Assembly: GCA_002491905.1 (NCBI GenBank)
Contig: DKWV01000001.1
Coordinates: 113,719 to 177,718 of the forward strand
Reading direction: 5' to 3'
DNA: 64,000 nucleotides
DNA from: Lachnospiraceae bacterium UBA7143
GTDB lineage: Bacteria > Bacillota > Clostridia > Lachnospirales > Lachnospiraceae
A program made the position numbers and the translations under genes. Under the pieces are notes generated by a model that was not told the origin of the DNA, searched no databases, and saw only the letters and a list, made by a program, of their open reading frames with translations. The stretch's first letter is position 1, and every line of letters begins with the position of its first letter. Positions 17,118 to 26,022 of this stretch are shown here, one piece after another.

Positions 17118-18098
17118 CTATTTTTTCTTAAACAGCGTCTGTCTCGCGCCGTGCATCTCCCTGTGTTTCAGCACATCATCCACCGCGTCCATGCGCAGTC
17201 CCGCGTCAATAAAATCACAATGTCTGCAGAAGGGATAGTTGTGTCTGCCTGTAGCAATGGCCTCCCGAAGCTGCCTGTACTTTTCGCTGTTCCAGCCTTC
17301 CCTGAGAGATGTGGTGTTCAGATCGGCCATCTCCGTCACCTCAAAATTGTCACAGCAGCAGATCCCCAGCTTACCAAAAGGCGTGATCCACAGGTCCGTA
17401 AAAGGCATCAGACATGTCTCTTTAACAATCTTCCCCTTGGACTGTTTGTTGGGGGCGCTTCCCGCCCGGTTGGTCAGCACCTCCTTCAGGTAACGCATCT
17501 GCACCAGAATATCCACATCCTTAAACTCCTCCGGGTGCGCCTTCACATAATCATGGATCACCTGTATGTTGTCATGCAGCTTCATTTCCATGCCGTAATT
17601 ATTGATGATAAGCTGATCCACATAGGGAACAATCTGTTTCACCTTATCCACGTCGAGAAGCAGGCCGTTGGTGGACATGAAGATAAATGTGTCCGGCAGC
17701 TTTTCTCTGGCATACCTGTGAAACTCCACAATGCGCTTGTCGAGCCACGGCTCATTGTTCCCGTAAAGGGTGAGATGTCCCTTGTAATTCCAGTCGTGGA
17801 GCTGGTCGATTATGGAATAGTACAGGGCATCGTCCATCTTTTTGTAAGGCCGTTTCTCCGCGTGGATGTTGGCCGTACAGAACTCGCATGTGCTGTTACA
17901 GCGGTTCACCGTCTCCAGATTCACCACCAGCGGGTGAGGCGGCTCCTTATGGCTCATAAAATACTCGATATACCCCCTCTGGGACCGCCTGCGGCTGATA
18001 AACTGCAGCTTTAAATAGCCTTCGCTGGAAATCCAGGGCAGGTATTTTTTCGCGTTCCACCCAATGACGCCCCCGAAATTGTGTACTCTGATTGGCAT
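17118..18098 (-). CDS. Radical SAM protein with SPASM domain
   Basis: The product is 326 residues. CNSTCEFC gives the CxxxCxxC cluster at Cys67, Cys71 and Cys74. The C-terminal part has further cysteines (ICCCDNF, and YPFCRHCDF near residue 300), matching SPASM auxiliary iron-sulfur clusters. Such proteins modify peptides, sugars or cofactors. No small precursor peptide gene is visible beside it. It lies between a GT-C-like membrane protein and the SGNH lipoprotein/ABC genes in one probable operon starting at 20510. A sugar epimerisation or dehydrogenation role would suit the locus but is a guess. Confidence 0.88.
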   Translation of the reverse strand: MPIRVHNFGGVIGWNAKKYLPWISSEGYLKLQFISRRRSQRGYIEYFMSHKEPPHPLVVNLETVNRCNSTCEFCTANIHAEKRPYKKMDDALYYSIIDQLHDWNYKGHLTLYGNNEPWLDKRIVEFHRYAREKLPDTFIFMSTNGLLLDVDKVKQIVPYVDQLIINNYGMEMKLHDNIQVIHDYVKAHPEEFKDVDILVQMRYLKEVLTNRAGSAPNKQSKGKIVKETCLMPFTDLWITPFGKLGICCCDNFEVTEMADLNTTSLREGWNSEKYRQLREAIATGRHNYPFCRHCDFIDAGLRMDAVDDVLKHREMHGARQTLFKKK

Positions 18099-18172
18099 AA
18101 TTGCATCTCCTTCTTACTGTCTTCTCTGTGCACATACACCGCTGTGCAAATTCGAAAAATCTGCGGTTTGCC

Positions 18173-19999
18173 TCACTCGCAGACTTTATAGGCATAGACC
18201 GTCATGCTTCCGTCCCGCGCCGTGTACTCCCCCAGCAGGGATAATCCGACCTCCTCCGCGTTGGAGAGCCTGATTCTGGAAAAAAGGTATTCCCCGCCAA
18301 GCGCCCGGAACGCCTCCCCGTCCATATAGATATGGTCATCCGTGGCATAGACCGTCTTTGTGGCGCTGACAATGCTCAAATCCGTCCCGGAATAAAGATA
18401 GGCCCTGGCACCCCAGTCGTCGTAGTAGATTCTGGTAGCCTCCACCCGCTCTAAGGCCGGAGCGATAATCTTTCGGAAATCCTCCTTGTACTGCTGGGAA
18501 TAAAAGCCCAGATACCCGTCCAGGGTGGCAATTCCGTTATACTCCAGCACCGCCGGGTGGAAGCCGTAGGCCGCCGCCCACTCTCCCTGATAACCGATAT
18601 CCGTCTTGATTTCCTCAAACAAATCGACAGCATAAAACTGCCCGTAGGAAAGCTCATCCACTTCCTGTCCGTGAAAATGCTCGTAAGCCCTGTTATAACA
18701 GGTGTTATATAAATCATTATATCTGGTCGGCGTCAGGATCACGGCCAGCACAGCCAGACAGACAATCCCGTTGGCAAGCCACATCTGCCAGACTCCGGCG
18801 TCGTAAAGCCTGCGCAGGATCAAAAACAGCGACCCGTACCAGAGAAACGGGTTAAAAAAAATTGTCCGGTTAAACTGAAAGCCTCTCAGAGGCGGAACCA
18901 GCTTTTCCACCAGAGAGCGCAGCGGCTCAAAATCATACAGGCCGTACACCACGCAGTTAAACAGAATAAAAACCATCAGCAGGTTGAAGGGATCGCGCAA
19001 AATCGCTTTTCCTTCTTTTCTGCGAAGATACCATACATTGTTTACAACAAAATAGATGACACATACAGGCAGTACCACTTTTCCATGTACCCCGTCCGCG
19101 TGAAAAATGCCCTCTCTGAAAACCTGTCCGATTTCCCTGAAAATCTCTGGCAGGGAAAGGCTTGCGTTCACGATGGATGAGCGGATTGTCACCTCGTCGC
19201 TAAAGAGCATCTGGGAAAACAGACGGTACTCACAGACCACAAAACCGATGGCAAGCACAAAAAGCGCCGCCGTAAGCCTCGAAACAGGTTTCCAATCCTG
19301 CTCATCCCCCGACATTGCACTCCATTCCCGACGTTTCTTCGCGCCCGCGTACGCCGTCCGGCAGGCCATCCACACAACCACAAGCGCGAGATACCCCAGT
19401 ATAAAGATCCCGTGGTAGGAAAAATAGGATAAAAGCGGATAGGCAAAAAGCGCCGCGTACCAGCCGTACCACCGCTTCCCCTGCCCTTTATATATCTTAA
19501 GAAGCAGCCATACACACAGCGGAATCGAAGCAAAGGCGAAACCGTAGGCCGGGAAAAACCAGCAGATCCCGTAGGCAAAGCCCGTCATATAAACAGCAGG
19601 CCGGTACTTTCCGTATCTTTCACCGAGCAGTTCCCCTGCCAGCAGGCGAAAAGAAAACATACCGATCAGTATTTTCCCCAAAATTCCCAGCACATAAGCT
19701 GTGTAGGTCGGGAACAGCATATAAAGCACACTGTAGAGCGAAAGCTCCGAGGGCAGGCTGTCACGGCTGACGCCGCCGAGAAACGGCACGTCCACACCGT
19801 GTTTCCAGAAAGAATCTGTGTTTTTCAGCATCTGGAACTGCGCCAGAAACAGATCCATATTGTCGTGAACGCCAATATAGCTCCGTTCCCCATACCCAAA
19901 AAACACCGCCGCTGCAAGCAGCAGGAAGCCGGTCACGGGAAAGAAAAACCAGTATTCTGTTATCCACTGAAACCATTTCCGTTCCGTCAGTTTCTTCAT
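18173..19999 (-). CDS. Polytopic membrane protein, DUF6044/YkoS-like (tentative)
   Basis: The product is 608 residues with about eleven helices. VHDNMD follows the first helix, at the place where GT-C glycosyltransferases carry catalytic acidic residues. A C-terminal extracytoplasmic domain of about 170 residues ends the protein. The pattern matches what I remember of DUF6044 (YkoS) proteins, which occur beside GtrA and GT2 genes. A GtrA-type gene lies 43 bases upstream here. Likely role: transfer of a sugar from a lipid carrier outside the cell. The sugar and acceptor are unknown. Confidence 0.72.
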   Translation of the reverse strand: MKKLTERKWFQWITEYWFFFPVTGFLLLAAAVFFGYGERSYIGVHDNMDLFLAQFQMLKNTDSFWKHGVDVPFLGGVSRDSLPSELSLYSVLYMLFPTYTAYVLGILGKILIGMFSFRLLAGELLGERYGKYRPAVYMTGFAYGICWFFPAYGFAFASIPLCVWLLLKIYKGQGKRWYGWYAALFAYPLLSYFSYHGIFILGYLALVVVWMACRTAYAGAKKRREWSAMSGDEQDWKPVSRLTAALFVLAIGFVVCEYRLFSQMLFSDEVTIRSSIVNASLSLPEIFREIGQVFREGIFHADGVHGKVVLPVCVIYFVVNNVWYLRRKEGKAILRDPFNLLMVFILFNCVVYGLYDFEPLRSLVEKLVPPLRGFQFNRTIFFNPFLWYGSLFLILRRLYDAGVWQMWLANGIVCLAVLAVILTPTRYNDLYNTCYNRAYEHFHGQEVDELSYGQFYAVDLFEEIKTDIGYQGEWAAAYGFHPAVLEYNGIATLDGYLGFYSQQYKEDFRKIIAPALERVEATRIYYDDWGARAYLYSGTDLSIVSATKTVYATDDHIYMDGEAFRALGGEYLFSRIRLSNAEEVGLSLLGEYTARDGSMTVYAYKVCE

Positions 20000-20042
20000 G
20001 CGTTCATCCTATCATTTCATGATCCCGGCATCATCCGCCGCG

Positions 20043-20510
20043 TCACGCTTCTCCATTCTTATGTTTCCCCGTCCGAAACACAAATAACTTCTGCCCGAAG
20101 AAATTCATCACAATAAAGATTCCCATGCCGAAAATCATGGCGATATTGTCGAAAAGCGCCTGCGAAAATACCCCGCCCGCCGACAGCCCGGACACCTCCA
20201 AAAGCCAGGTGACAAGAGGTTTCGCCACGCTGAATGACACCAGATAGCACACAATGATATTGATGGCAAACCGCCAGGGCAGCCATCTGTCCCTGCTCTC
20301 CACCTTAAAGGTCAGCTTTGCGTTCGCATGGTAGGAAAAGACGCTGCCGATAAAATAGGAAATTCCGCTGGAAAGCCAGTAATTCATGTGGATCAGATTG
20401 TACAGCACCGCCATAATCAGCCAGCCGATCAGCGTGTTGATCACGCCCACCATGCCGAAATGTATGACCTCCATGATAAAATCCTTATATTTCAGATACA
20501 GAGTTTTCAT
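20043..20510 (-). CDS. GtrA-family small membrane protein (lipid-sugar flippase)
   Basis: The product is 155 residues with four hydrophobic helices and the family patterns FGMVGVINTLIGW in helix 1 and VMNFFGQKLFVFR at the C-terminus. GtrA proteins are thought to flip polyprenyl-phosphate-linked sugars. Start ATG 20510 follows GGAAAGG; an upstream ATG at 20555 would add 15 residues and lacks a site. It opens the operon GtrA, DUF6044-like, radical SAM, SGNH lipoprotein, ABC. It probably serves the GT2 synthases at 29634 or 37544. Confidence 0.9.
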   Translation of the reverse strand: MKTLYLKYKDFIMEVIHFGMVGVINTLIGWLIMAVLYNLIHMNYWLSSGISYFIGSVFSYHANAKLTFKVESRDRWLPWRFAINIIVCYLVSFSVAKPLVTWLLEVSGLSAGGVFSQALFDNIAMIFGMGIFIVMNFFGQKLFVFRTGKHKNGEA

Positions 20511-20568
20511 GAATATTGCCTTTCCGTCGTTTCGTTTCTGTGGTAAGATAAACAAAAAAGGAGTGCCT

Positions 20569-20964
20569 ATGCCAACATTAAAAATACACCATATCGGCTA
20601 CTTAGTCAAAAAAATCGGGAAAGCCGTAAAAACCTTTGAATCCCTAGGCTATCAGATCGAGCAGGACACCGTTTATGACGATATCAGAAAAGTGGATATC
20701 TGCTTTCTCATAAAGGACGGTTACCGGGTAGAGCTGGTCTCCCCCGTCTCTGAGGACTCCGTGGTTTCGGGCCTTATGAAAAAATATAAGAACACCCCCT
20801 ACCACATCTGCTACGAAGCCGATGACCCCGAAGCGGCATATCTGGAGCTGACCGAAAACGGCTTCACCGCCATCGACACGCCCACGGCCGCACCCGCGCT
20901 GGGCGGCTGTAACGTGGTATTTCTGATGAGCCCGGCGATCGGCATGATTGAACTGATTTTCTAA
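20569..20964 (+). CDS. VOC (glyoxalase/epimerase-fold) family protein
   Basis: The product is 131 residues with paired beta-alpha-beta-beta-beta modules: HHIGYLVKKI at the start, YRVELVSP in the middle, YHICYEA opening the second half, and IGMIELIF at the end. His7, Glu and His side chains sit at the usual metal positions of the VOC fold. AAAGGAG precedes the start, and a TGTGG-TAAGAT extended -10 lies at 20539-20549. It is a lone plus-strand gene between minus-strand operons and overlaps the convergent membrane gene by 4 bases. It resembles methylmalonyl-CoA epimerase in motifs but is generic; the substrate is unknown. Confidence 0.85.
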   Translation: MPTLKIHHIGYLVKKIGKAVKTFESLGYQIEQDTVYDDIRKVDICFLIKDGYRVELVSPVSEDSVVSGLMKKYKNTPYHICYEADDPEAAYLELTENGFTAIDTPTAAPALGGCNVVFLMSPAIGMIELIF

Positions 20965-22466
20965 CGTACATACATGGTGATCGTCCCGCATTTCTTCTCC
21001 GTGAAATCCGACAGATCCAAACTTGGCTCATAGCACCAGTGCCGGTCCTCCTCATTGTACATCACAACCACGTCGATATCCGCGAAATCCGCCTGCTCGT
21101 CCTCCCTTGGGCCATAGGAGCGATTGCATATTTTCTTATCCTCCTCCCAGTAAAACACTTCGTCGTAGCCGTGGAGGCGGAACCAGTAGTACATGGTCCT
21201 GTTCCCCTCCTCATTCGGCGCAAAGCAGGACAACACCTTTTTGTCCGTTCCCCGCACCAGTGAAAGGGTTGATTCCATCATGGCCTTAATACTCTCGCCC
21301 CGATAGGTAAAATACCGCGCCTCCCGCAGTGTCACCCTGCCGTGGGCCGCCAGCATCAAAAGCAGGCAGAGTACATAGGCGATCCGCCTCTTCCCGCTAA
21401 GGGGTCGGAAAGTGCCCCCCACGACCACGAAAAAGAAAGCATAACCCAGCACACAGGGCAGAATATAGCGCTCCTCCAAAGCCGTTTTACTGTAGGTGAT
21501 GCACTGGGGCAGAACAATCGCCGCCGTAAGCAGGATTTCCCATCCAAGCTTCTTCACATGCTCCCAGTAGGTCAGCAGAATCAGGCTCATCAGAATGCCG
21601 AAGCGCACATACCATTTCAGGTTATTTCCCGCCGCCGCGCGCCACACCTGCACATACTGGTCAAGCGTCACGCTTTCATCCAGGCCTACATAAGAATAAT
21701 TGTTCGTGCCAACCACGAACAGAATCAAAAACATTTCCGCCGTAAAGATAACACCGATGGCCAGAAGATAGGACATCCTGTGCCTGACTGCCTCCCAAAG
21801 GTGCGGGAGCGTTACCCGTTTCCCCCGCATTCCGTCATACAGCACATAAAGGCCCACGAAGGGCAGAAGCAGAATGAAAGGCTCCTTGTATACCGACATC
21901 AGAAAAAATGCGCCCACACTGACAACGGCATACCGCCTCATTTCCGTGGAAAGCCATTTGAGCAGGAAGAAAAACCCCACCGCAAACATCATGATATCAT
22001 AGGACTCCTGCGGCCCCAGCTTCCACCACACCGCCGACTGGTAACCCACCATCACCGTCAGGGCAAAGAGCGCGGCATAGACCATGTTGCACCTCATCTG
22101 TCTCGCACAGTAGTAGAGCGCCGCGAGCGCCACTACAATCTCCGCCGCCTTTACAACTGACACCGCTGTCAGATTTATCCCGAACACATAGGCCACCAAC
22201 ACCCGGTTGATATAATACAACGGTCGGAAGCGAAGGGTCAGGTCAAACCCTACCGCCTCCCTCAGACAGTCCCACAGGCTGAGGTGATCCAGCGTCATCC
22301 AGTCCATATACTTGGCAAATTCCCAGTCATCCACCAGATGAAATCCCGAGGTCAGCGTGCCCGTAAGGATCACCACGCCGAACACCAGCGCGGCAAAAAG
22401 CGCCCATACCAGGACAGCCTCCTGCCTTTTACTTATTTTCTCCAATTTTTCATAAAATTTTTTCAT
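20961..22466 (-). CDS. Polytopic membrane protein, GT-C-like
   Basis: The product is 501 residues with about ten helices. HLVDDWEFAKY after the first helix provides the acidic pair expected of GT-C enzymes. A C-terminal extracytoplasmic tail of about 100 residues follows the last helix. The start ATG 22466 lies 1 base past the ACP stop (TAA-G-ATG), so the two are translationally coupled; the upstream ATG 22505 would overlap the ACP. The tight link to ACP and FkbH suggests it may act on the product those proteins make, either as a glycosyltransferase or an acyl-transfer membrane partner. No MBOAT motif is seen. Confidence 0.75.
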   Translation of the reverse strand: MKKFYEKLEKISKRQEAVLVWALFAALVFGVVILTGTLTSGFHLVDDWEFAKYMDWMTLDHLSLWDCLREAVGFDLTLRFRPLYYINRVLVAYVFGINLTAVSVVKAAEIVVALAALYYCARQMRCNMVYAALFALTVMVGYQSAVWWKLGPQESYDIMMFAVGFFFLLKWLSTEMRRYAVVSVGAFFLMSVYKEPFILLLPFVGLYVLYDGMRGKRVTLPHLWEAVRHRMSYLLAIGVIFTAEMFLILFVVGTNNYSYVGLDESVTLDQYVQVWRAAAGNNLKWYVRFGILMSLILLTYWEHVKKLGWEILLTAAIVLPQCITYSKTALEERYILPCVLGYAFFFVVVGGTFRPLSGKRRIAYVLCLLLMLAAHGRVTLREARYFTYRGESIKAMMESTLSLVRGTDKKVLSCFAPNEEGNRTMYYWFRLHGYDEVFYWEEDKKICNRSYGPREDEQADFADIDVVVMYNEEDRHWCYEPSLDLSDFTEKKCGTITMYVR

Positions 22467-22467
22467 C

Positions 22468-22710
22468 TTATCCAATCTGACTGATAATGATATCCGCCAT
22501 CTCACCCACGTTCTTCATGGATACCACCTGTCCCATGTTGAACTTCATACCAAACTCCTGCTCCACAGCGGCCAGAAGGTTGATGTGCTCCAGAGAATCC
22601 CACTCCTCAATATCGTCCGCCGTGGTGGCGTCCGTGACGGTGATCTCCTCGTCGTCGAACACGTCCCTGAATACCTCATTTAACTTTTCAAACACTTCTT
22701 CTCTGCTCAT
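22468..22710 (-). CDS. Acyl carrier protein
   Basis: The product is 80 residues, acidic, with the phosphopantetheine motif EWDSLEHINLL and Ser39 as attachment site. It is not next to fatty-acid genes; it overlaps the FkbH-like gene by 4 bases and touches the membrane gene at 22466. It is therefore a dedicated carrier, comparable in position to DltC. The expected cargo, from FkbH precedent, is a glyceryl or related hydroxyacyl group, but this is inference. Confidence 0.95.
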   Translation of the reverse strand: MSREEVFEKLNEVFRDVFDDEEITVTDATTADDIEEWDSLEHINLLAAVEQEFGMKFNMGQVVSMKNVGEMADIIISQIG

Positions 22711-24560
22711 ATGCTCTCTCCTTTTTCCACCGTAATCACCGTATTTTTTTTCTCATAATCCGCCGGAATTTCAAACCGCCATATTGTGACGCCCGTGTCA
22801 GTTTCATCCGTCCTCTCAAAGCCCATAGCCTGATAGAACTCCTTCACCATAGCATTTTTCGCCGTGGGATAATAATATCCCATAACTGTCCCGATTCCGC
22901 AGTCCCGGCACGCCTCCACCACACTGTCCATCATGGCGTACTCCATATCCCGTTTCAGTACACGGCAGCTCATCAGCCACAGCTCCAGATGCAGCACGCC
23001 GCCTGACGCAGTCCCCGCGCCCGGCGTTTTGCCCTGTCTATACACTTCCGTGTCCGCCGCTGTGCCTTTTCTGCCGATCACCACAGAGACCACGCCGTTA
23101 TCCCCGAAGCGGTCAGTCAGCTTACCATAGCGGGTGATATAATTCGGATCCGCCGCAAAGGCTTCGATCTCCGCCTGGGTAAACCGCCTTGTAGTCAGGT
23201 TAAACTGGTTGCTCTTGTTGGTAAGCTGGGCGATCCGCGCCATATAGACCGGCTCAAAAGCCCGTATCGTCCCCCGCATTTCCAGGGATAGCAGATACTC
23301 CCGATAATCTGAGAAACGCTCCTGCTGCTGTTTCCTCGCCATATTTGCCCGATACATCTCGCTTCGTTTCCTGTCATCTTCCGACAGGCTTGTCACCTCA
23401 AAAAAGCCGCTGTGATCCAGCACCCGGATATACTGCTCCGGCGAGCCGATCTCCGGGACCGCCACCCCCGCCGTCTGCGCGCTCACGATCTCCCGCTCCG
23501 CCGGATTATCATCCGCGAACACCAGACTGTCCGACAGAATATTCAGTTCCTGCGCAATGGCAGTCATGTTCCGGCTCTTCGGCTCCCAGTTCGCCTTAAT
23601 CAGGACAAAATCCTCCGGCCTTAAAATGCCGTCCGGGTGGTTCAGCCCGGCGGCGGCGTTGTCATACTCGTTCTTGGAGTTCACGGCCAGCATCACGCCG
23701 ATGTCCTTCTGCGCCTTCACATAGCCCTGAAACTCCGAGTAGACCTGTCCCATCGGTGTCTCCTGTCCGATCTCCAGATTTTCCGGGCCGTCGTCCCCCA
23801 CAACGCCGCCCCAGAGCGTGTTGTCCAGATCCAGGACAAGGGCCTTCCTGTTCCTTCCGAAAACCGACTTGATGATATTCGCCAGATTGTGGGCAAAGAC
23901 GGGAACCGCCTGCATGCAGCATGCGTATTTGTACATATGCCAGTACAGGGGATCCGCCCATTTGTCCAGACCGTAGGAGGCCGACAGATAGTTGATGTCA
24001 TGAATATAAAAATTCCCGTGCTCTCTCGCGTACTGATAAAATTTCTCATTCAGCCTGTTGATAAAGCAGATCCTTCCCTGAAGATACACGCCCTCCTGAT
24101 TCCCCAGAAGGCGGTAAAAGGGATACTCAAAATTATTCTGGATCACAGGGCAGTGATAAACTTCCGCAATTTTTTCCCACATCGCCTGAAAGTGGGTGTA
24201 CTGCTCCGAGAGCAGCCCGTCCACCCGCTCTTCCGAATCCGAAACGGAAGGCCACGTCGTGATATTGCGGTTGGATGTGTGGATAAAAATCAGATCCGGC
24301 GCAAACGAAAGAAGCTCCGGGTTATCAAACATCACATCCTGCCAGTACTGCGCATACTCCGACTCATAGAACACCGGACGGATGCCCTGCTCAAGCAGGA
24401 ACAGTTCCAAAATGCGGATGATATCATGGGTCGTACTGCCTCCCAGAACCGCGATTTTCTTCTCCAGAAAATCAGACCTTTCCTCCAGCAGCGCGCGCTT
24501 CAGCTTCTTGGACTTTTTTAAGATAAGCTCCCCGTCAAAGGGATATTCCAGTTCCCTCAT
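22707..24560 (-). CDS. FkbH-like HAD-IIIC protein with C-terminal GNAT-like domain
   Basis: The product is 617 residues. The N-terminal 230 residues form an SGNH-like domain with GGSTT (40-44) and HTSNRN. The HAD domain holds DLDNTLWGG (Asp244, Asp246, Thr248), the diagnostic FkbH motif, plus VNSKNE and FADDNPAERE. The last 150 residues look like an acetyltransferase fold. In polyketide pathways, FkbH-type enzymes (for example OzmB) take 1,3-bisphosphoglycerate, remove phosphate and load a glyceryl unit on an ACP. Start ATG 24560 follows CAGGAGA; the open frame extends to 24677. Here it is fused in an operon with its ACP inside a glycan locus. Confidence 0.92.
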   Translation of the reverse strand: MRELEYPFDGELILKKSKKLKRALLEERSDFLEKKIAVLGGSTTHDIIRILELFLLEQGIRPVFYESEYAQYWQDVMFDNPELLSFAPDLIFIHTSNRNITTWPSVSDSEERVDGLLSEQYTHFQAMWEKIAEVYHCPVIQNNFEYPFYRLLGNQEGVYLQGRICFINRLNEKFYQYAREHGNFYIHDINYLSASYGLDKWADPLYWHMYKYACCMQAVPVFAHNLANIIKSVFGRNRKALVLDLDNTLWGGVVGDDGPENLEIGQETPMGQVYSEFQGYVKAQKDIGVMLAVNSKNEYDNAAAGLNHPDGILRPEDFVLIKANWEPKSRNMTAIAQELNILSDSLVFADDNPAEREIVSAQTAGVAVPEIGSPEQYIRVLDHSGFFEVTSLSEDDRKRSEMYRANMARKQQQERFSDYREYLLSLEMRGTIRAFEPVYMARIAQLTNKSNQFNLTTRRFTQAEIEAFAADPNYITRYGKLTDRFGDNGVVSVVIGRKGTAADTEVYRQGKTPGAGTASGGVLHLELWLMSCRVLKRDMEYAMMDSVVEACRDCGIGTVMGYYYPTAKNAMVKEFYQAMGFERTDETDTGVTIWRFEIPADYEKKNTVITVEKGESI

Positions 24561-24596
24561 ACATTTCTCCTGTCGCAATTTCCTATTAAAATAAGC

Positions 24597-24622
24597 AGAA
24601 GGCAGGTTTTCACACCTGCCTT
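24597..24622 (-). terminator. Hairpin terminator between SGNH and FkbH genes
   Basis: A perfect 9-bp stem, AAGGCAGGT/ACCTGCCTT with a 6-base loop, follows the SGNH stop on the minus strand and is followed by a weak T-rich tail. It would also act on the plus strand, where the tail is TTTTAT. It separates the SGNH gene from the FkbH operon, at least in part. Confidence 0.6.
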
Positions 24623-24654
24623 TTATCATACCATATTTTACCTGCTCTATGCAA

Positions 24655-25761
24655 TCATTCCTCCGGCGCATAATCATTGTAGATTATTTTTGCAATCTTC
24701 TCCGCGTATACCCGCGCCCCCAGAGGCGTCATATGGACACCGTCCGCCAGATAATCGTCCGCTGTGTCCGCGTCAATCCCACTCTCCTCAAAAGCGTTGA
24801 AGAAGAACACGCCGTCCCCCTCGAACAGCCCTGCCACATAGCCGGCCCCCCGCGCGTAAGTAATTAATGGGCCGTACCCGTAATCCAGGGAGTAACCGTC
24901 ACCGATAAAGGTGTTGCCGTTGAACACCTGACAGTAGTGGGGGGCAACCAGCAGGATCCCCGCATCCGGGAAACGCTCCCTAAGCCTGCTGACCGCGTCT
25001 TCCAGCGCACCCGTATAAGTATGCGTGCCGTCCACCGCCAGCGTGTCCCCGCCCTCCAGATATCTGCTGTTGGGAATCTGCCCGGTCAGGAAATCGTTCA
25101 CCCCATACTCTATAATAAAGTAATCCGTCTTGCTAAAGTCACAGGTTTTGAAAACTTCTCCCGCCGCGTAGCCGTCAAAGATATCCGTGTTGATATTCCC
25201 CAGAATCCCGTTCACCACGCCGAGAAGGCTGCGGGAATCCCATGTGGCAAAATTGTACTGCTCATTCGGCAGAAGCGCCGCCGTGGTGCCGCCCATAGAC
25301 ATATTGTAAACTTTGGCGTTGAGCTGTTCGCCGATAATGTCCGCCGCACCGCTCTCCGTCCGGTCACCGTCCATGATGCTGTCACCCAGAATAACGATCT
25401 GCATGTCATAGTTCCTGTTATCCTCTTCCTTGGGCGCCTGCTCGTCTTTCTTTTCGTCCGTCTTATCCTTTTTCACCGTTTCCTGTTTCGCTACTTTGGC
25501 AGGCTCCTGCTCCGCCTCACTGGCGGCGGGAGCTGCTTCGCTCTCAGCGGTTACCACGCTGGAGCCCTCCTTCAGGCTGCGCCACTCCTCCTTCAATTCC
25601 TCCACCGCCTGACGGTTCTGCTCCTCTAAGTCTAACCGTTCCCGCTCCACCTTCATCTGTGCCTGTCCATATACAATTTCGATGATTGCCAGGACACAGA
25701 ATCCGATCAGAACCACCAGCAGCATATTGATACTCTGTCTGCCTCTCCTCGTATTTCCCAT
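24655..25761 (-). CDS. Membrane-anchored SGNH hydrolase/acyltransferase with coiled linker
   Basis: The product is 368 residues. An anchor helix (about 12-32), a Glu/Lys/Arg-rich probable coiled coil (33-66), and a low-complexity Ala/Glu/Lys linker (67-118) come first. The SGNH domain has GDSIM (Ser128), GVND (Asn222) and DGVHMT (Asp340, His343), a complete set. It is the closest relative in this window of the substituted protein at 2604-3656. Position just upstream of FkbH and ACP suggests the DltD-like step of an acylation pathway, though a terminator-like hairpin lies between. Confidence 0.88.
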   Translation of the reverse strand: MGNTRRGRQSINMLLVVLIGFCVLAIIEIVYGQAQMKVERERLDLEEQNRQAVEELKEEWRSLKEGSSVVTAESEAAPAASEAEQEPAKVAKQETVKKDKTDEKKDEQAPKEEDNRNYDMQIVILGDSIMDGDRTESGAADIIGEQLNAKVYNMSMGGTTAALLPNEQYNFATWDSRSLLGVVNGILGNINTDIFDGYAAGEVFKTCDFSKTDYFIIEYGVNDFLTGQIPNSRYLEGGDTLAVDGTHTYTGALEDAVSRLRERFPDAGILLVAPHYCQVFNGNTFIGDGYSLDYGYGPLITYARGAGYVAGLFEGDGVFFFNAFEESGIDADTADDYLADGVHMTPLGARVYAEKIAKIIYNDYAPEE

Positions 25762-26022
25762 CTTTTACCGACCTTTCCCTCTATAAAATATCTGTCTTCC
25801 GCGCCTATGTTATGATAACGCCCTGTTTCCCCTAAATCTGTATATACTTTACCACATTTTTCCCCGGTTTCCTATCATATACGCCGGGAATTAAAAAAAT
25901 CTTCCATAAATCTTAATATGTTATGGTATACTGCTGCTTGATTTCCTGCTGACATGTTATATTATAATAGAGACAGTTTAAAAATATGCGAAACAATTCA
26001 TCTCCCACGAAAGGATAAGATA
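25762..26022. promoter_or_regulatory. Divergent intergenic region with candidate promoters
   Basis: The region is AT-rich. A TATGG-TATACT extended -10 ends at 25932 on the plus strand, and TTATATTATAATAG lies just before 25975. For the minus gene only weak boxes are seen. There are no small genes. Confidence 0.4.

Noticed and set aside
23637..24521. 294-codon plus-strand frame
   Set aside because: It is a shadow of the FkbH-like gene; no family resemblance, poor start context.
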